Positions 8,563 to 17,682 of a DNA stretch of 64,000 nucleotides are shown one piece after another. The notes below the pieces were generated by a model that did no database searches, was not told where the DNA came from, and worked only from the letters and a program-made list of their open reading frames with translations. The DNA is from Candidatus Harpocratesius repetitus (GTDB lineage: Archaea > Asgardarchaeota > Lokiarchaeia > Sigyniarchaeales > Promethearchaeaceae). The stretch spans positions 2,853,450-2,917,449 of the forward strand of contig JAIZWK010000001.1 of the NCBI GenBank assembly GCA_021498095.1, read 5' to 3'. The translations under genes were made by a program, and so were the position numbers. The first letter of the stretch is position 1. The number at the start of each line of letters is the position of its first letter.

Positions 8563-9855
8563 ATGTATATGAAAAGAACACCCAATTCTCAGCGAATTTT
8601 ATTCTTTTTGTCCTCTTTAGCGTGGATAGGTGATTTTTGTAATTCAATGCTTGATATCTTGTTTATTTTTTATGCTGTGCAGTTAGGTTTTGAACCCGGT
8701 CCCATTGGGTTAATTTCTTCAATCTATGGTATTATTTATCTTATTACACCCGCACTTTTTGGAAAATTAATTGATAAACTCCCCCACCGCCAAAGTTTAC
8801 TTATAGCAACCTCAGGACAAGCAGGAATTTCAATCATATACATATTTTTAATTAATATGACTCCAGCACCTTCAAAAATTTTATTTTGGATTTTAGCAGG
8901 ACAAGCATTTAGAGCTACAGCTTACGCTTTTTACTGGCCAACGATTGAAGTGTTATATTCTGAAACTGCACATGGTGATGAACGAAAACACGAACGTTAT
9001 ATTAGCTTCTTTTGTATTGCATGGTCTTTAGGGGCAGCTCTGGGAACGTCATTTGCAGGCATTTTTGGAGAATGGATATTAATAAGTGGATTTATTATTA
9101 CTTCAATAATTTATTTAATTGGATTTGGAATTGTTTATTGGGGTTTATCGAGCAGAAAAAGCGTGATCATAGAAAAAAGTAATAGTATCCAACAAAATGA
9201 CAAAAAAAGGATTAGTAATTCAACTATAGAAATAAAAAAGCCAATATATTTTAATCCCACTCACCAAAATCTTTCAAAAACATCTATTACAACGGATTCA
9301 AGTCGAATGATCTGGCAAACTTTGATAGGCACTTTAGTCTTTGCAATTATTTCAAAAGGGATCTTAGCTTATGTTCCTAATTATGCAGTCATTCCTGAAG
9401 GCTTGGGATTGTCTAAATTAATTTCTGGGCAAATTGCATTTGCTTTTGGAATCGGTCGTTTTCTGGGTTTCATAATGGGCCAGTTTATAACTAATTCATT
9501 CCGTAAATTAAGCCAAAATATGGGATTTGTGAGTATTTTTATGATTAGTGTAGCATTTAGCAGAAATTCTTGGTTATTGATTATAGAGCTTTTTATTATT
9601 GGATATGTGACAGGACGCATCTATTATATTGCCTTAGAGTTATTGATGAAATATGTTACTCATGGAAAAGGTTCGAAAGCAGGATTATTTGAAAGTATAG
9701 TTGGATTGGGTTCGGGAATTTCACCTTTTATAGCGGGATGGTTGGCAGAATGGAATTTGATTGCTCCTTTTTTCTTTTTCAGTCTAGTTGCGGGAATGGG
9801 ATTTGTTTATTTAGTATTCCAAAGGAATTCCCAAAGATTTGACAAATCTCTCTAA
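8563..9855 (+). CDS. Major facilitator superfamily transporter
   Basis: A 430-residue membrane protein with two sets of about six hydrophobic segments separated by a polar loop (residues about 200-245, rich in Ser, Asn and Lys). The conserved MFS loop between segments 2 and 3 is visible as GKLIDKLPHRQSLL, a variant of the G-x-L-x-D-R motif. The C-terminal half repeats the pattern at AFGIGRFLGFIMGQF. The substrate cannot be inferred. It begins about 150 bp after the GTPase gene, in the same direction, but the T-rich gap suggests a separate transcript. Confidence 0.8.
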   Translation: MYMKRTPNSQRILFFLSSLAWIGDFCNSMLDILFIFYAVQLGFEPGPIGLISSIYGIIYLITPALFGKLIDKLPHRQSLLIATSGQAGISIIYIFLINMTPAPSKILFWILAGQAFRATAYAFYWPTIEVLYSETAHGDERKHERYISFFCIAWSLGAALGTSFAGIFGEWILISGFIITSIIYLIGFGIVYWGLSSRKSVIIEKSNSIQQNDKKRISNSTIEIKKPIYFNPTHQNLSKTSITTDSSRMIWQTLIGTLVFAIISKGILAYVPNYAVIPEGLGLSKLISGQIAFAFGIGRFLGFIMGQFITNSFRKLSQNMGFVSIFMISVAFSRNSWLLIIELFIIGYVTGRIYYIALELLMKYVTHGKGSKAGLFESIVGLGSGISPFIAGWLAEWNLIAPFFFFSLVAGMGFVYLVFQRNSQRFDKSL

Positions 9856-9916
9856 TAATAATAAATAAAAAATGGTTAGAATAATCTTTTTTTTCTAAAA
9901 ATAGTATAGTGATACT

Positions 9917-10525
9917 TCAGTGATTTCTTTTATCGAATTTATTTAAAATTCGAATCGAACTATAATAGAGTAATGCTTCAAAGAGACGATTTCCATTCTT
10001 TGGTATCTTTCCCATTAATCGATTTCTATAAGCATCAACAGTATTTCCATATAAATTACCAAGGGTAATCATCCAGCAAGATGCGATGATTTGCTTCGCC
10101 CGATGCATCCCATAATACCGAATCAATTCTAATAAAGATTTTCTACTTGGGTTTTCATGTGATTCAGCAAAATGCTGGGCAAATGCCAAAGCAGGAAATT
10201 CTTCGTGATCAGCACAAGATAAATCTTTATCTAATAATTGTTGGATTTCTTGTTCTTCACATCCACTTTCAATTGCTACCTGCATGTGAAAATAAGAGCA
10301 ATATGGACAATCATTCACTGAAGTAACCGCTAGAAGAATCCGTTCTTGAAATTTCCGAGAAATTTTTGGATGAATCAGCAATTCTCGAAAACAAGAAAGG
10401 TGCTTTAATACTCGAGCAATTAAATTGAAATTTTCTTTCCAATTTAAGCTTCTTTTTGTAAATCCTCTTTTTGCTAGAGTCAATGTAGAATGATGTAAAA
10501 TTTCAACCGAATCCATTAATAACAT
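9917..10525 (-). CDS. AhpD/carboxymuconolactone-decarboxylase-like protein
   Basis: From the chosen ATG at 10525 the protein has about 202 residues. It carries the AhpD-type redox motif C-P-Y-C-S-Y-F-H (Cys73, Cys76, His80), inside the helical CMD fold (ISRKFQERILLAVTSVN before it, ESGCEEQEIQQLL after it). AhpD proteins reduce peroxiredoxin partners; related proteins have other or unknown roles. A longer frame opens at a TTG at 10585, but that codon lies against a TATA-like element, so the true start must be downstream. The next in-frame ATGs are 10525 and 10516. No peroxiredoxin gene is nearby. Confidence 0.68.
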   Translation of the reverse strand: MLLMDSVEILHHSTLTLAKRGFTKRSLNWKENFNLIARVLKHLSCFRELLIHPKISRKFQERILLAVTSVNDCPYCSYFHMQVAIESGCEEQEIQQLLDKDLSCADHEEFPALAFAQHFAESHENPSRKSLLELIRYYGMHRAKQIIASCWMITLGNLYGNTVDAYRNRLMGKIPKNGNRLFEALLYYSSIRILNKFDKRNH

Positions 10526-10565
10526 GAATACCAAGCGGAATTTAAAGATATTGGATAGAAATATT

Positions 10566-10580
10566 AAAATATTTAAGTAA
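10566..10580 (-). promoter_or_regulatory. TATA-box-like element for the AhpD-like gene
   Basis: The minus strand reads TTACTTAAATATTTT about 40 bases before the ATG at 10525. It overlaps the start of the longest possible frame, which argues for the shorter protein. Confidence 0.45.
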
Positions 10581-10705
10581 ACCAATCTTAGTTAAAGAGG
10601 AAAAAAGAAAATACTAAAAGAATAGAGGAAATGATAAATAGAAAAAATGAAACAAAAAAAGAATCACAAAAAAAAATATGATCATTAAAAGATGAACATT
10701 GAAAA

Positions 10706-10993
10706 TTATAATAATTTTTCAATCTCATTAATTTTGTTCCAAATCTCGACCCCTTTTTCGGTTAGGTAAATTACCTTATTGTTATCCTTATCCAGTTTAT
10801 ACGCAATGATATCATGTTTCAGTAAATCATTTTTGACTCGAAAGTAGATATTTGGGTAAGAATTCGAATCAACGAGACGCTTGAAAAAATCAGATTGTAA
10901 TACTTCACAATTGGGATAATCTGCTAAAATTTCAAGCGTTTCGGAAAATCCTCTGCGCCTAAATAATCTAAAAAACTTTGTATTGTTCGACAT
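10706..10993 (-). CDS. Small winged-helix DNA-binding protein
   Basis: A 95-residue protein with the helix-turn-helix and wing of small archaeal transcription regulators. A first helix (SETLEILADYPNCEVLQSDFFKRL) is followed by a recognition-helix region (PNIYFRVKNDLLKHDIIAYKL), and then by the wing hairpin (DKDNNKVIYLTEKGVEIWNKI), where LTEKG is the usual turn. It is a single domain with no ligand-binding part, so it may act as a simple repressor or an accessory factor. A TATA-like run lies at 11077-11090. The target is unknown. Confidence 0.65.
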   Translation of the reverse strand: MSNNTKFFRLFRRRGFSETLEILADYPNCEVLQSDFFKRLVDSNSYPNIYFRVKNDLLKHDIIAYKLDKDNNKVIYLTEKGVEIWNKINEIEKLL

Positions 10994-11265
10994 GTCTAAT
11001 CCCCATTTGTATTTTTGGGAATAACCAATATATACAATTAAGATATAAGATTTATTGATTAGTAAAAAACCGAATACTATTTAAAAATTTGGAAGGGTAG
11101 AAAATCTATCATAGCAATGAAGAAATTTTAGCACCCATATGGGAAATAGAACAAATTATATATTTTTATTAAAATTTTCAACCAAAAATATAGTTTTCAT
11201 ATTTTTCAATTGTTTTAATTTTTGCGAAAATTTCAAAATAATTGCAGTATTACGTGAATTCGATC

Positions 11266-12807
11266 ATGGATATTGAATTTGCCATAATCGGATCAGGAAT
11301 TGCTGGTTGTAAACTTGCTTATTATATTTCACAGATTGCTTCATGTGTGCTAATTGAGAAAGAGAATCAAATAAAACCTTATTCAAAAGCCAAGATAATT
11401 TGTAAACATTCTTGGAAATGGTATTCTGAGCTTAATTTTGAAGACATGGCTTCTTCAAAAATTCCATTTTTTCCCCATTGGAAAACAATTTATGCAAGCC
11501 GAAATCGGGAAGTATTCATAGATGGAAATGAATTTGGGGAACAATTAGGAGTAGTTATTAACGAATTTGATATTCGAGATTGGTATTTACGAAATTCAAA
11601 TCAAAAAAACTTGAAAATTTTTTGGAATACAGAATGTATTGACATTCAACAACTTACAACTGAAAAAGAGAAAAGAAAGTCAAATAATAAAAAGGACAAA
11701 AAGAAAAAATGGCAATTGATTCTAAAAAATAATTCTCCAAATTCAACAAATGAATTAATTTCTTCCCAGAGTATTTTCAATATGCAGGAAAATCTGCAGA
11801 AAATTGAAGCCAATTGCATTATTCTTGCCACAGGTTCATCAGGGTTAACTTCACCAAAGTTAGATTTATCAAATTTATCAAATTTATCAAATTTATCAAA
11901 TTTATCAAATTTATCAAATTTATCAAATTCATCAAATTCATCAAATTCATCAAATTCATCAAATTCATCAAATTCATCAAATTCCCTGCATAAAATTTTA
12001 GGTTTTACAAAACCTCAATCGTTTAATACGATAGTTTGTACTTTTTACGCCCCAAAAGAAGTATTGGATCGAAATCTGCCAATGCAGTATTTGTATCGTT
12101 TGCATCCTCAAATCAGTAAGAGTGGAATGCTTTTTATAAATCGTTTTATTGATTTTTTTGATATTGGATTTGTAGATGAGAGACCATATTCAGAAATGTC
12201 AGAAAAATTCTTGAGAATTTTAAAAAATTACGCACCAATACAACCCTTTTTGCAACAAGTTACACCAAATCCCAGTGAGTTATCCAATCAAGATTTTTTT
12301 TTTGGGACTACAAGTATAGGTAGAATTCCTTCATTAGTTCAAGATGGGGCAGCTGTTGTTGGTGATGCGGGTGGATTGCTATATTCAATGTATTTTGAAG
12401 GAACTATTGGAATTGGTGCCTCAACTACTATTTTAACTGAAGTTTTAAAAGAAATATTTAATAAAGGTGAATCTTATTCAGAGCAAAATCTAAAAGAGTA
12501 TGAAAAACAACTTGAAATATCAATTGGAAAGCGATATTTGACCGCAGGAAAGATGGCAAGGGAACTTTTTTTTCTTTTCGGAGAAACACCTCCTTTTTCT
12601 ATCTGGGATACATATTTGCAAAACATCGAAGATATTCAAAAAGTGCGGAAGAATATTCATCATGCTTATGTATACCCGCATCTAGATAAATATCCAATCG
12701 ACAATGATTTATGGGTTGGAGAGAAACTCTTTCAACGATTACCAGCTGCTAAAAAATTTGTACTTCTACCTAAATTTCTTGAATTCAAGTTAAAGTATTC
12801 TTTTTAA
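11266..12807 (+). CDS. FAD-dependent oxidoreductase of the geranylgeranyl reductase type
   Basis: The chosen ATG at 11266 puts the dinucleotide-binding strand at the N-terminus: MDIEFAIIGSGIAG, with G-x-G-x2-G. A TTG eight codons upstream is possible but unneeded. The second FAD motif is VVGDAGGLLYSMYFEGTIGIG, near residue 365, the conserved GD motif of the geranylgeranyl-reductase family. Archaeal members saturate isoprenoid chains of membrane lipids or act on other substrates. Between the strand IILATGSSG and the catalytic domain sits an insert coded by 13 copies of a 9-bp unit, giving seven LSN and six SSN triplets. The insert lies in a loop-like region, so the enzyme may tolerate length changes. 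Confidence 0.68.
   Translation: MDIEFAIIGSGIAGCKLAYYISQIASCVLIEKENQIKPYSKAKIICKHSWKWYSELNFEDMASSKIPFFPHWKTIYASRNREVFIDGNEFGEQLGVVINEFDIRDWYLRNSNQKNLKIFWNTECIDIQQLTTEKEKRKSNNKKDKKKKWQLILKNNSPNSTNELISSQSIFNMQENLQKIEANCIILATGSSGLTSPKLDLSNLSNLSNLSNLSNLSNLSNSSNSSNSSNSSNSSNSSNSLHKILGFTKPQSFNTIVCTFYAPKEVLDRNLPMQYLYRLHPQISKSGMLFINRFIDFFDIGFVDERPYSEMSEKFLRILKNYAPIQPFLQQVTPNPSELSNQDFFFGTTSIGRIPSLVQDGAAVVGDAGGLLYSMYFEGTIGIGASTTILTEVLKEIFNKGESYSEQNLKEYEKQLEISIGKRYLTAGKMARELFFLFGETPPFSIWDTYLQNIEDIQKVRKNIHHAYVYPHLDKYPIDNDLWVGEKLFQRLPAAKKFVLLPKFLEFKLKYSF
11866..11982 (+). repeat. 9-bp tandem repeat, 13 units, inside the flavoprotein gene
   Basis: Seven copies of TTATCAAAT are followed directly by six copies of TCATCAAAT, in frame, encoding (Leu-Ser-Asn)7(Ser-Ser-Asn)6. 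Units are perfect within each block and differ by one base between blocks. A unit length divisible by three keeps the frame whatever the copy number. Confidence 0.97.
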
Positions 12808-12977
12808 GAAAATCTAAATAAATAAGGGAGTGTAGCAGAATAATATGAAGATTTGAGAAACAGATATATTTTTTATTTACTAGAGATAGAAAAATGAATG
12901 GATAGCAAATTCTATCTATCAACGTTCTTTCATTGCTACATATAATATAGAATAGAATATTTTTTCAATTGTGTTTT

Positions 12978-13406
12978 TCATAAACGATATAAATAACCAT
13001 CAAAATCACTATCAACAGCAAGGATATTTAAAATTCCATTCTCACGACAAATCGCAATATTAGTTGCATCAACAAAACTCAAATATTTATTTTTATTTTT
13101 GGCTTTCTGATTATGAATGAAGAAAATCTTCCAAGCTAATGAATTAATATGTTGACTGGATTCATAAATTCGTATAAACTTCTTTTTACCATAAATTAAT
13201 TCCCAAAATGCTTTCAAAGTTGTTGGATTATTGTGTGTGCGTAATAAAATAATTGTTGCTGTCTCAGAAATTACATATGATGAAGTAAATATTAATCCAT
13301 ACTTTCCTGAACTTATTTTTCTAAAATTTTTTTTACATAAATTATGATTTATATCTTTTTTATGTAATAATCCCAAAAAAAAACCAGTATCTAAAAACAC
13401 TCCCAT
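12978..13406 (-). CDS. PIN-domain ribonuclease toxin (VapC-like)
   Basis: A 142-residue PIN domain with the acidic metal-binding set in the expected places: Asp6 in VFLDTGFF, Glu48 in YVISETATI, Asp113 in LSFVDATNIAI and Asp134 in AVDSDFDGY. PIN proteins of this type cleave RNA and act as toxins of type II toxin-antitoxin pairs. The gene follows its putative antitoxin with a 9-bp gap, in the same direction, as in vapBC operons. It is preceded and followed by single-copy chromosomal genes, so it is an isolated module. Confidence 0.8.
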   Translation of the reverse strand: MGVFLDTGFFLGLLHKKDINHNLCKKNFRKISSGKYGLIFTSSYVISETATIILLRTHNNPTTLKAFWELIYGKKKFIRIYESSQHINSLAWKIFFIHNQKAKNKNKYLSFVDATNIAICRENGILNILAVDSDFDGYLYRL

Positions 13407-13415
13407 TAAAAAGAC

Positions 13416-13700
13416 CTACATGCAATAAATATCTTTATCAATTTCGTTAGCAGATGAAAGAGATAAATCATATGGAACTTCATCGAATTTTTCAATTTCA
13501 TTAATAATTTCTTCTGCTAATTGAGGAGTCAATTTGGGCATGTTAGAAGCTCGAATTATTAGCTCATCAAAATTATCTTGAGCAAATTCAATGCATAAAT
13601 CCACGATCTCTTGTTGAGTAAATCTTTTTCCAATTTGAAGAGTTAATTTTGCCTGAAGTTGATCGATTATTTCTTTATTTGTTGTTTTAATTACTGCCAT
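13416..13700 (-). CDS. Putative antitoxin of the PIN toxin pair (VapB-like)
   Basis: A 94-residue acidic protein directly upstream of the PIN gene. The N-terminal 50 residues (TTNKEIIDQLQAKLTLQIGK then FTQQEIVDLCIEFAQDNF) form helices compatible with a ribbon-helix-helix or similar DNA-binding head. The C-terminal half (PQLAEEIINEIEKFDEVPYD) is of the kind that wraps around the toxin. Function is inferred mainly from its position; the family is not certain. Confidence 0.6.
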   Translation of the reverse strand: MAVIKTTNKEIIDQLQAKLTLQIGKRFTQQEIVDLCIEFAQDNFDELIIRASNMPKLTPQLAEEIINEIEKFDEVPYDLSLSSANEIDKDIYCM

Positions 13701-13949
13701 GAGGTAACTTAGTAACTATTAATTATTAAATATAATCTAATGATTAATCTAATTCTGTCTTCTTTAAAATTTTCTGTTAGCAATTTTTCAATTCAGTAAA
13801 AGACAAAAGCAAATTTTTATCTATTCAGAGGAAGAAAATTATATAAATCTTTTTTGCAATTCAATTTGCTACTCCATGAATCTTTGTTAAATTATAAGTA
13901 AAAAAATGGAATTAGCAAATAACAAAAAAAAAAATACAAGTGATACTGT

Positions 13950-15440
13950 ATGACTGAAGAAAACGTTGATAATCGGGTAGTAACAGAAGAACTCCTTTTT
14001 CGTCCAAGGATGAAGCCAAATACACCAGGAAAGCTTAAATATGGTCGAACTTTCCTAATTGGTTTGGCCTTTTTCTGTTCTTCCTTAGCTTGGAATTATT
14101 ATAATTTTATTATGCCGATTTTGCTGAAAGATTATTATAAAAGCATGGGAATCGTACAAGGTATTGATACTTCTATTGGTATTGTCATGATTTTGGATAA
14201 TATAATAGCAATATTACTGCTTCCAATTTTTGGTGCATTATCAGATAAAACTAGATCAAAGTTTGGTAAACGAATGCCATATATTATAATTGGAACAACA
14301 TCAGCAATAATTGCTTTTTCTGTTATCGGATTGCTATCCCATAATAGAGGAGTCGCAGCTTTTGTTGGATTTATTGCCGTTGTGATGTGGTTTAACTTTT
14401 CAATGGCATTTTTCCGCAGCGCAAGCGTCTCTCTTATGCCAGATTTGACCGATCCAGAAGTACGATCTACAGGTAATGCCATTATTAATTTAATGGGTGC
14501 TTTTGCAATGGTTATTGCTTTAGCTGGTCCTACAATAATGAAAATGTTTTTCGATATTCGGTGGATTCCAGAAGAAAATAAAACTCGAGCCGGAGGTTTT
14601 TATTATGTTAGTATTCTTACCGCTTTAGCTTTGTTAATCTTATTTTTAACGATTAAGGAAACCCCTACCGGCAAAAAGTTTATGGAAATCGCAGATCATC
14701 CTATTGCAGTAGATCCAATTTCCTTGGAATATATTGGTGAAAATGTCGAAGGCAACGAGAAAAAGGAAACGATATGGCAAAGTTTGAAAGCAATTTTCAC
14801 CGAAAAAGAAAAAAGTGCAGTATTCATGCTACTCGTAATTTTCACATGGTTTTTGGGTTATAATGCAATGGATACTTACTATTCTCTTTATGCTACCCAA
14901 TATATGGGATGGGAAGAAGCAAGTGCCTCACAAGCTTTAATGATTGCTCCAGTAACAATGATCATTACGGCAGTTTTCTCTGGAAAAATAGCTGAAAAAA
15001 TTGGTAGAAAACGAACAATATTTATAGGCTTAATTGGACTCAGTATTACCGTTTTTATCATGATGTTCATGAAATCTTTTCCAATGATAGTATTAATGAT
15101 CGCAATTATAGGAATTTTTTATGGTATGATTAATATCAATACAATTGTAATAATCTGGCAAATGGCACCTAAAGGCAAACTTGGAACTTATACTGGAGCG
15201 TATTATTTCTTCAGCCAAATGTCTGCCACCATTGGACCATTAGCTGCAGGAGCCACCTTTGATTTATATAAGATAATAACACATCCTGTTGAAGGCGCAC
15301 AATATTTCATGTTATTCCCATATTTGATATTTTGGGAGTTAATTGCGATGATTTTTCTAAGTCGAGTTAAAAGAGGAGAAGCCAAAAGCTTTACCAAAAA
15401 ACAGATTGATGAATTAAGAGATAAATATGAGGAGGACTAA
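13950..15440 (+). CDS. GPH-type sugar:cation symporter (MFS superfamily)
   Basis: A 496-residue protein with about 12 membrane segments. The N-terminal half has DKTRSKFGKRMPYIIIG, the loop typical of the glycoside-pentoside-hexuronide/SLC45 branch of MFS, and SVSLMPDLTDPEVRSTGNA, its second conserved loop. The C-terminal half has KIAEKIGRKRTIFIG. Substrates of relatives are mono- or oligosaccharides. It is tightly followed by a secreted protein gene (15 bp gap with a strong ribosome binding site), so the two are probably co-expressed. Confidence 0.8.
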   Translation: MTEENVDNRVVTEELLFRPRMKPNTPGKLKYGRTFLIGLAFFCSSLAWNYYNFIMPILLKDYYKSMGIVQGIDTSIGIVMILDNIIAILLLPIFGALSDKTRSKFGKRMPYIIIGTTSAIIAFSVIGLLSHNRGVAAFVGFIAVVMWFNFSMAFFRSASVSLMPDLTDPEVRSTGNAIINLMGAFAMVIALAGPTIMKMFFDIRWIPEENKTRAGGFYYVSILTALALLILFLTIKETPTGKKFMEIADHPIAVDPISLEYIGENVEGNEKKETIWQSLKAIFTEKEKSAVFMLLVIFTWFLGYNAMDTYYSLYATQYMGWEEASASQALMIAPVTMIITAVFSGKIAEKIGRKRTIFIGLIGLSITVFIMMFMKSFPMIVLMIAIIGIFYGMININTIVIIWQMAPKGKLGTYTGAYYFFSQMSATIGPLAAGATFDLYKIITHPVEGAQYFMLFPYLIFWELIAMIFLSRVKRGEAKSFTKKQIDELRDKYEED

Positions 15441-15446
15441 AGGAGG
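15441..15446 (+). promoter_or_regulatory. Strong Shine-Dalgarno site AGGAGG
   Basis: AGGAGG sits directly after the stop codon of the GPH transporter and nine bases before the ATG at 15456. It supports translation of the second gene from the same transcript and fixes its start. Confidence 0.75.
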
Positions 15447-15455
15447 TAAACAATT

Positions 15456-16184
15456 ATGAAGAAAAATACATATTTTGCCTTGGGAATTATATTAACAATT
15501 TGTTTTAACATCACAGTTATGAATGCTTCAGCAGCTACAGAATGGACAGTAAAACAAGGTGAATACTTAGAATACTCTGTAAAGATCCAAAACGATGGCA
15601 TTGTAACAGCTGAAGGAACTTTCAATTTGACAATAGGTGCAATCGACACTGCAGCAGAAACACTACAATATAGCATATCTTCTGATCTAAGCGTAGACAC
15701 AATCAATTTGGCACAATCTTTAGATGTGACCTCACAGCAAATTAACGAACCTTATTTATCCTTAACCGCATTCAATGTTATCGCCATATACGATCACAAT
15801 GCATTTATTATATTCAAGAATGACACAGACCACTATATTAAAGAACTTTCAGAAGAATACATGGAAACATACGGAGATTTTGATACTTATCGATACGGAA
15901 TTAAACAGTTATCATATGGATGGGAAATAAAACTTTGGAATATTCCAAGTAATGTTAATACTTATTTCAAAATACAATACGATAAAGATGGCATTCTCAC
16001 AACGTTTGAAAACAGCACACTTTCATCTGATGGAAAAGAAACCGGAGTAAAAATAAGCCTTTTGAAATATTCAGGTGCCTCTGGGGGAATACCAGGTTAT
16101 TCCGGATGGTTTATTGCTGGATTTTCTTTGATCACCTTTGGAACTTTAGCAATTGTTGTGATAAAGAAGCAGAAATCTAAATAA
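15456..16184 (+). CDS. Secreted protein with C-terminal membrane anchor, unknown function
   Basis: A 242-residue protein with a signal peptide (charged MKKN, hydrophobic core to about residue 22, small residues ASAA). The body, rich in Thr, Ser, Asp and Asn, looks like beta-sandwich sequence. Near the C-terminus GGIPGYSGW leads into one hydrophobic segment and ends in KKQKSK. A short Pro-Gly-Tyr motif before a C-terminal anchor recalls the CTERM-type sorting tails of archaeal surface proteins. It is coupled to the upstream sugar transporter, so it may bind or process the same substrate at the cell surface. That role is inference. Confidence 0.7.
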   Translation: MKKNTYFALGIILTICFNITVMNASAATEWTVKQGEYLEYSVKIQNDGIVTAEGTFNLTIGAIDTAAETLQYSISSDLSVDTINLAQSLDVTSQQINEPYLSLTAFNVIAIYDHNAFIIFKNDTDHYIKELSEEYMETYGDFDTYRYGIKQLSYGWEIKLWNIPSNVNTYFKIQYDKDGILTTFENSTLSSDGKETGVKISLLKYSGASGGIPGYSGWFIAGFSLITFGTLAIVVIKKQKSK

Positions 16185-16343
16185 TTTAGAAAAAGTGCTT
16201 TTTTTTGTTTTTTATATCTATTTCTCTTTTTTCGATTTTTTTAAAAATAAAATTATAGAAAATGAAAGAGAAATATGAATAGGAAATATGTAGAAGAATA
16301 AGGAAAAAAATGAAGAAAAAGGAAATAAACGAAAATTATATCC

Positions 16344-17453
16344 TTAGATTAACCATTTTCCTGCTTGATAAATCACTTTTCCATCAGCAATTACTTTTGA
16401 ATCAGAGGATTTCATATCTTTCAATATATCCCAATGAATGGCACAATCTTGATTTTCACTTTTTGTTTCGGGAAATCCCATTCCCAATGCCATGTGTAAT
16501 GTACCACCTATCTTTTCATCAAAAAGCATATTTTTAGTGAATTTTTGTATGCCATAGTTAGTTCCAATTGCAAATTCGCCAACTTTATCAGCATTTTTAA
16601 TTTTTAGAATAGTATCCAGTAATTCCTGCCCTTCTTCAGCAGTGGCATGAACGACTTTACCATCTTTAAATTCTAAATATATATTCTTGATTTCTTTTCC
16701 TTGATAAATTCCAGGATATGTAAACCGAATATGTCCATTAATGGATGTTTCAATAGGACTGGTAAATATTTCCCCATCTGGCAGATTCTCATGACCACAG
16801 CAATTAATCCAAGGTCTATTTTTAACTGAAAGTGTTAAATCGGTATCTTCACCAAGAACATGAATTTGATCAAATGTATTTAAGATTTGGACTTTTTTAT
16901 CTTGTTCTGCTTCCACTTGTTTCCAATAAGCAGCCGGATCTGATTCACCAAGCTTTAGTGCATTATATACAAATTCTTTATAAGATTCAGTATCCATCTT
17001 AGCTTCTTGTGCCATGCTGTCACAAGGATAAGGAACAATTACCCACTTTAACTCCTTTTTAGCGACCCTTTCTTGATATGTACGCATTAATTCAGGAAAT
17101 TCTGGATTATGTTGAATCATATTCAGCTTCTCAGGATTAATTAACGCCATTTTCTGTCTATTGTAATCTGCAAAAATCTGAATTCGTTTCTGAAATTGCT
17201 TAACAATCAATTTTGAAATAGGATCAATGAATTTAAGCTGTTCATCAGTTCCAAATTTTAATTTTGCCACGTGAATTCCCTTAATTTCAGAAATCGCATA
17301 TGGATGGGCACCTTTCTTAATACATTCGATGTAAATTGCGCGAATTAAATCGTTGGCAACTTCAGAACCTTCAATTGAAACTAAATCACCTGGTTGGACA
17401 TCAAGGGCATAGTTAACAGTTAACTGAGCCAATTTTTCATTAAAATCGTTCAT
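16344..17453 (-). CDS. M29-family aminopeptidase
   Basis: A 369-residue protein of the thermophilic-aminopeptidase (M29) family, normally about 370-410 residues. Visible metal-site regions are ENLPDGEIFTSPIE (first Glu), KVGEFAIGTN (second Glu), GGTLHMALG (His) and the C-terminal DCAIHWDIL (His and Asp). M29 enzymes are cytoplasmic dimeric metalloexopeptidases of broad specificity. It converges with the secreted protein gene and has its own upstream TATA-like element. The ATG at 17453 is followed at once by the expected N-terminal helix NDFNEKLAQLTVNYAL. Confidence 0.87.
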   Translation of the reverse strand: MNDFNEKLAQLTVNYALDVQPGDLVSIEGSEVANDLIRAIYIECIKKGAHPYAISEIKGIHVAKLKFGTDEQLKFIDPISKLIVKQFQKRIQIFADYNRQKMALINPEKLNMIQHNPEFPELMRTYQERVAKKELKWVIVPYPCDSMAQEAKMDTESYKEFVYNALKLGESDPAAYWKQVEAEQDKKVQILNTFDQIHVLGEDTDLTLSVKNRPWINCCGHENLPDGEIFTSPIETSINGHIRFTYPGIYQGKEIKNIYLEFKDGKVVHATAEEGQELLDTILKIKNADKVGEFAIGTNYGIQKFTKNMLFDEKIGGTLHMALGMGFPETKSENQDCAIHWDILKDMKSSDSKVIADGKVIYQAGKWLI

Positions 17454-17494
17454 AATACATACCTTGCAATATTTTTAGAAAAAAAATATAGTAA

Positions 17495-17505
17495 GTATTT
17501 AAAGT
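17495..17505 (-). promoter_or_regulatory. TATA-box-like element for the M29 aminopeptidase gene
   Basis: The minus strand reads CACTTTAAATACTTAC about 45 bases before the ATG at 17453, a close match to the archaeal TATA pattern. Confidence 0.5.
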
Positions 17506-17682
17506 GTGTATCATTTATAAAATTATGTATTAATGATATGTAATTGAATAATAAAATCAAAAAGAATTAAGCTCGTCTATATTGAAGTTAATTTTTAATA
17601 AAATAGAAGCGATAAAGAAAATAGATGAAATATTAGAAAATAAAAACGAACTTTTTTAGGAAACCATTAGTTATTTTTTTTT

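Noticed and set aside
10525..10585. Longer N-terminus for the AhpD-like protein from TTG 10585
   Set aside because: The extra 20 residues are hydrophobic low-complexity, and the codon abuts the TATA-like element, so it would not be transcribed as a leader-bearing start.
11866..11982. CRISPR array
   Set aside because: Units are 9 bp, contiguous and without spacers, and they are in frame in a coding gene.
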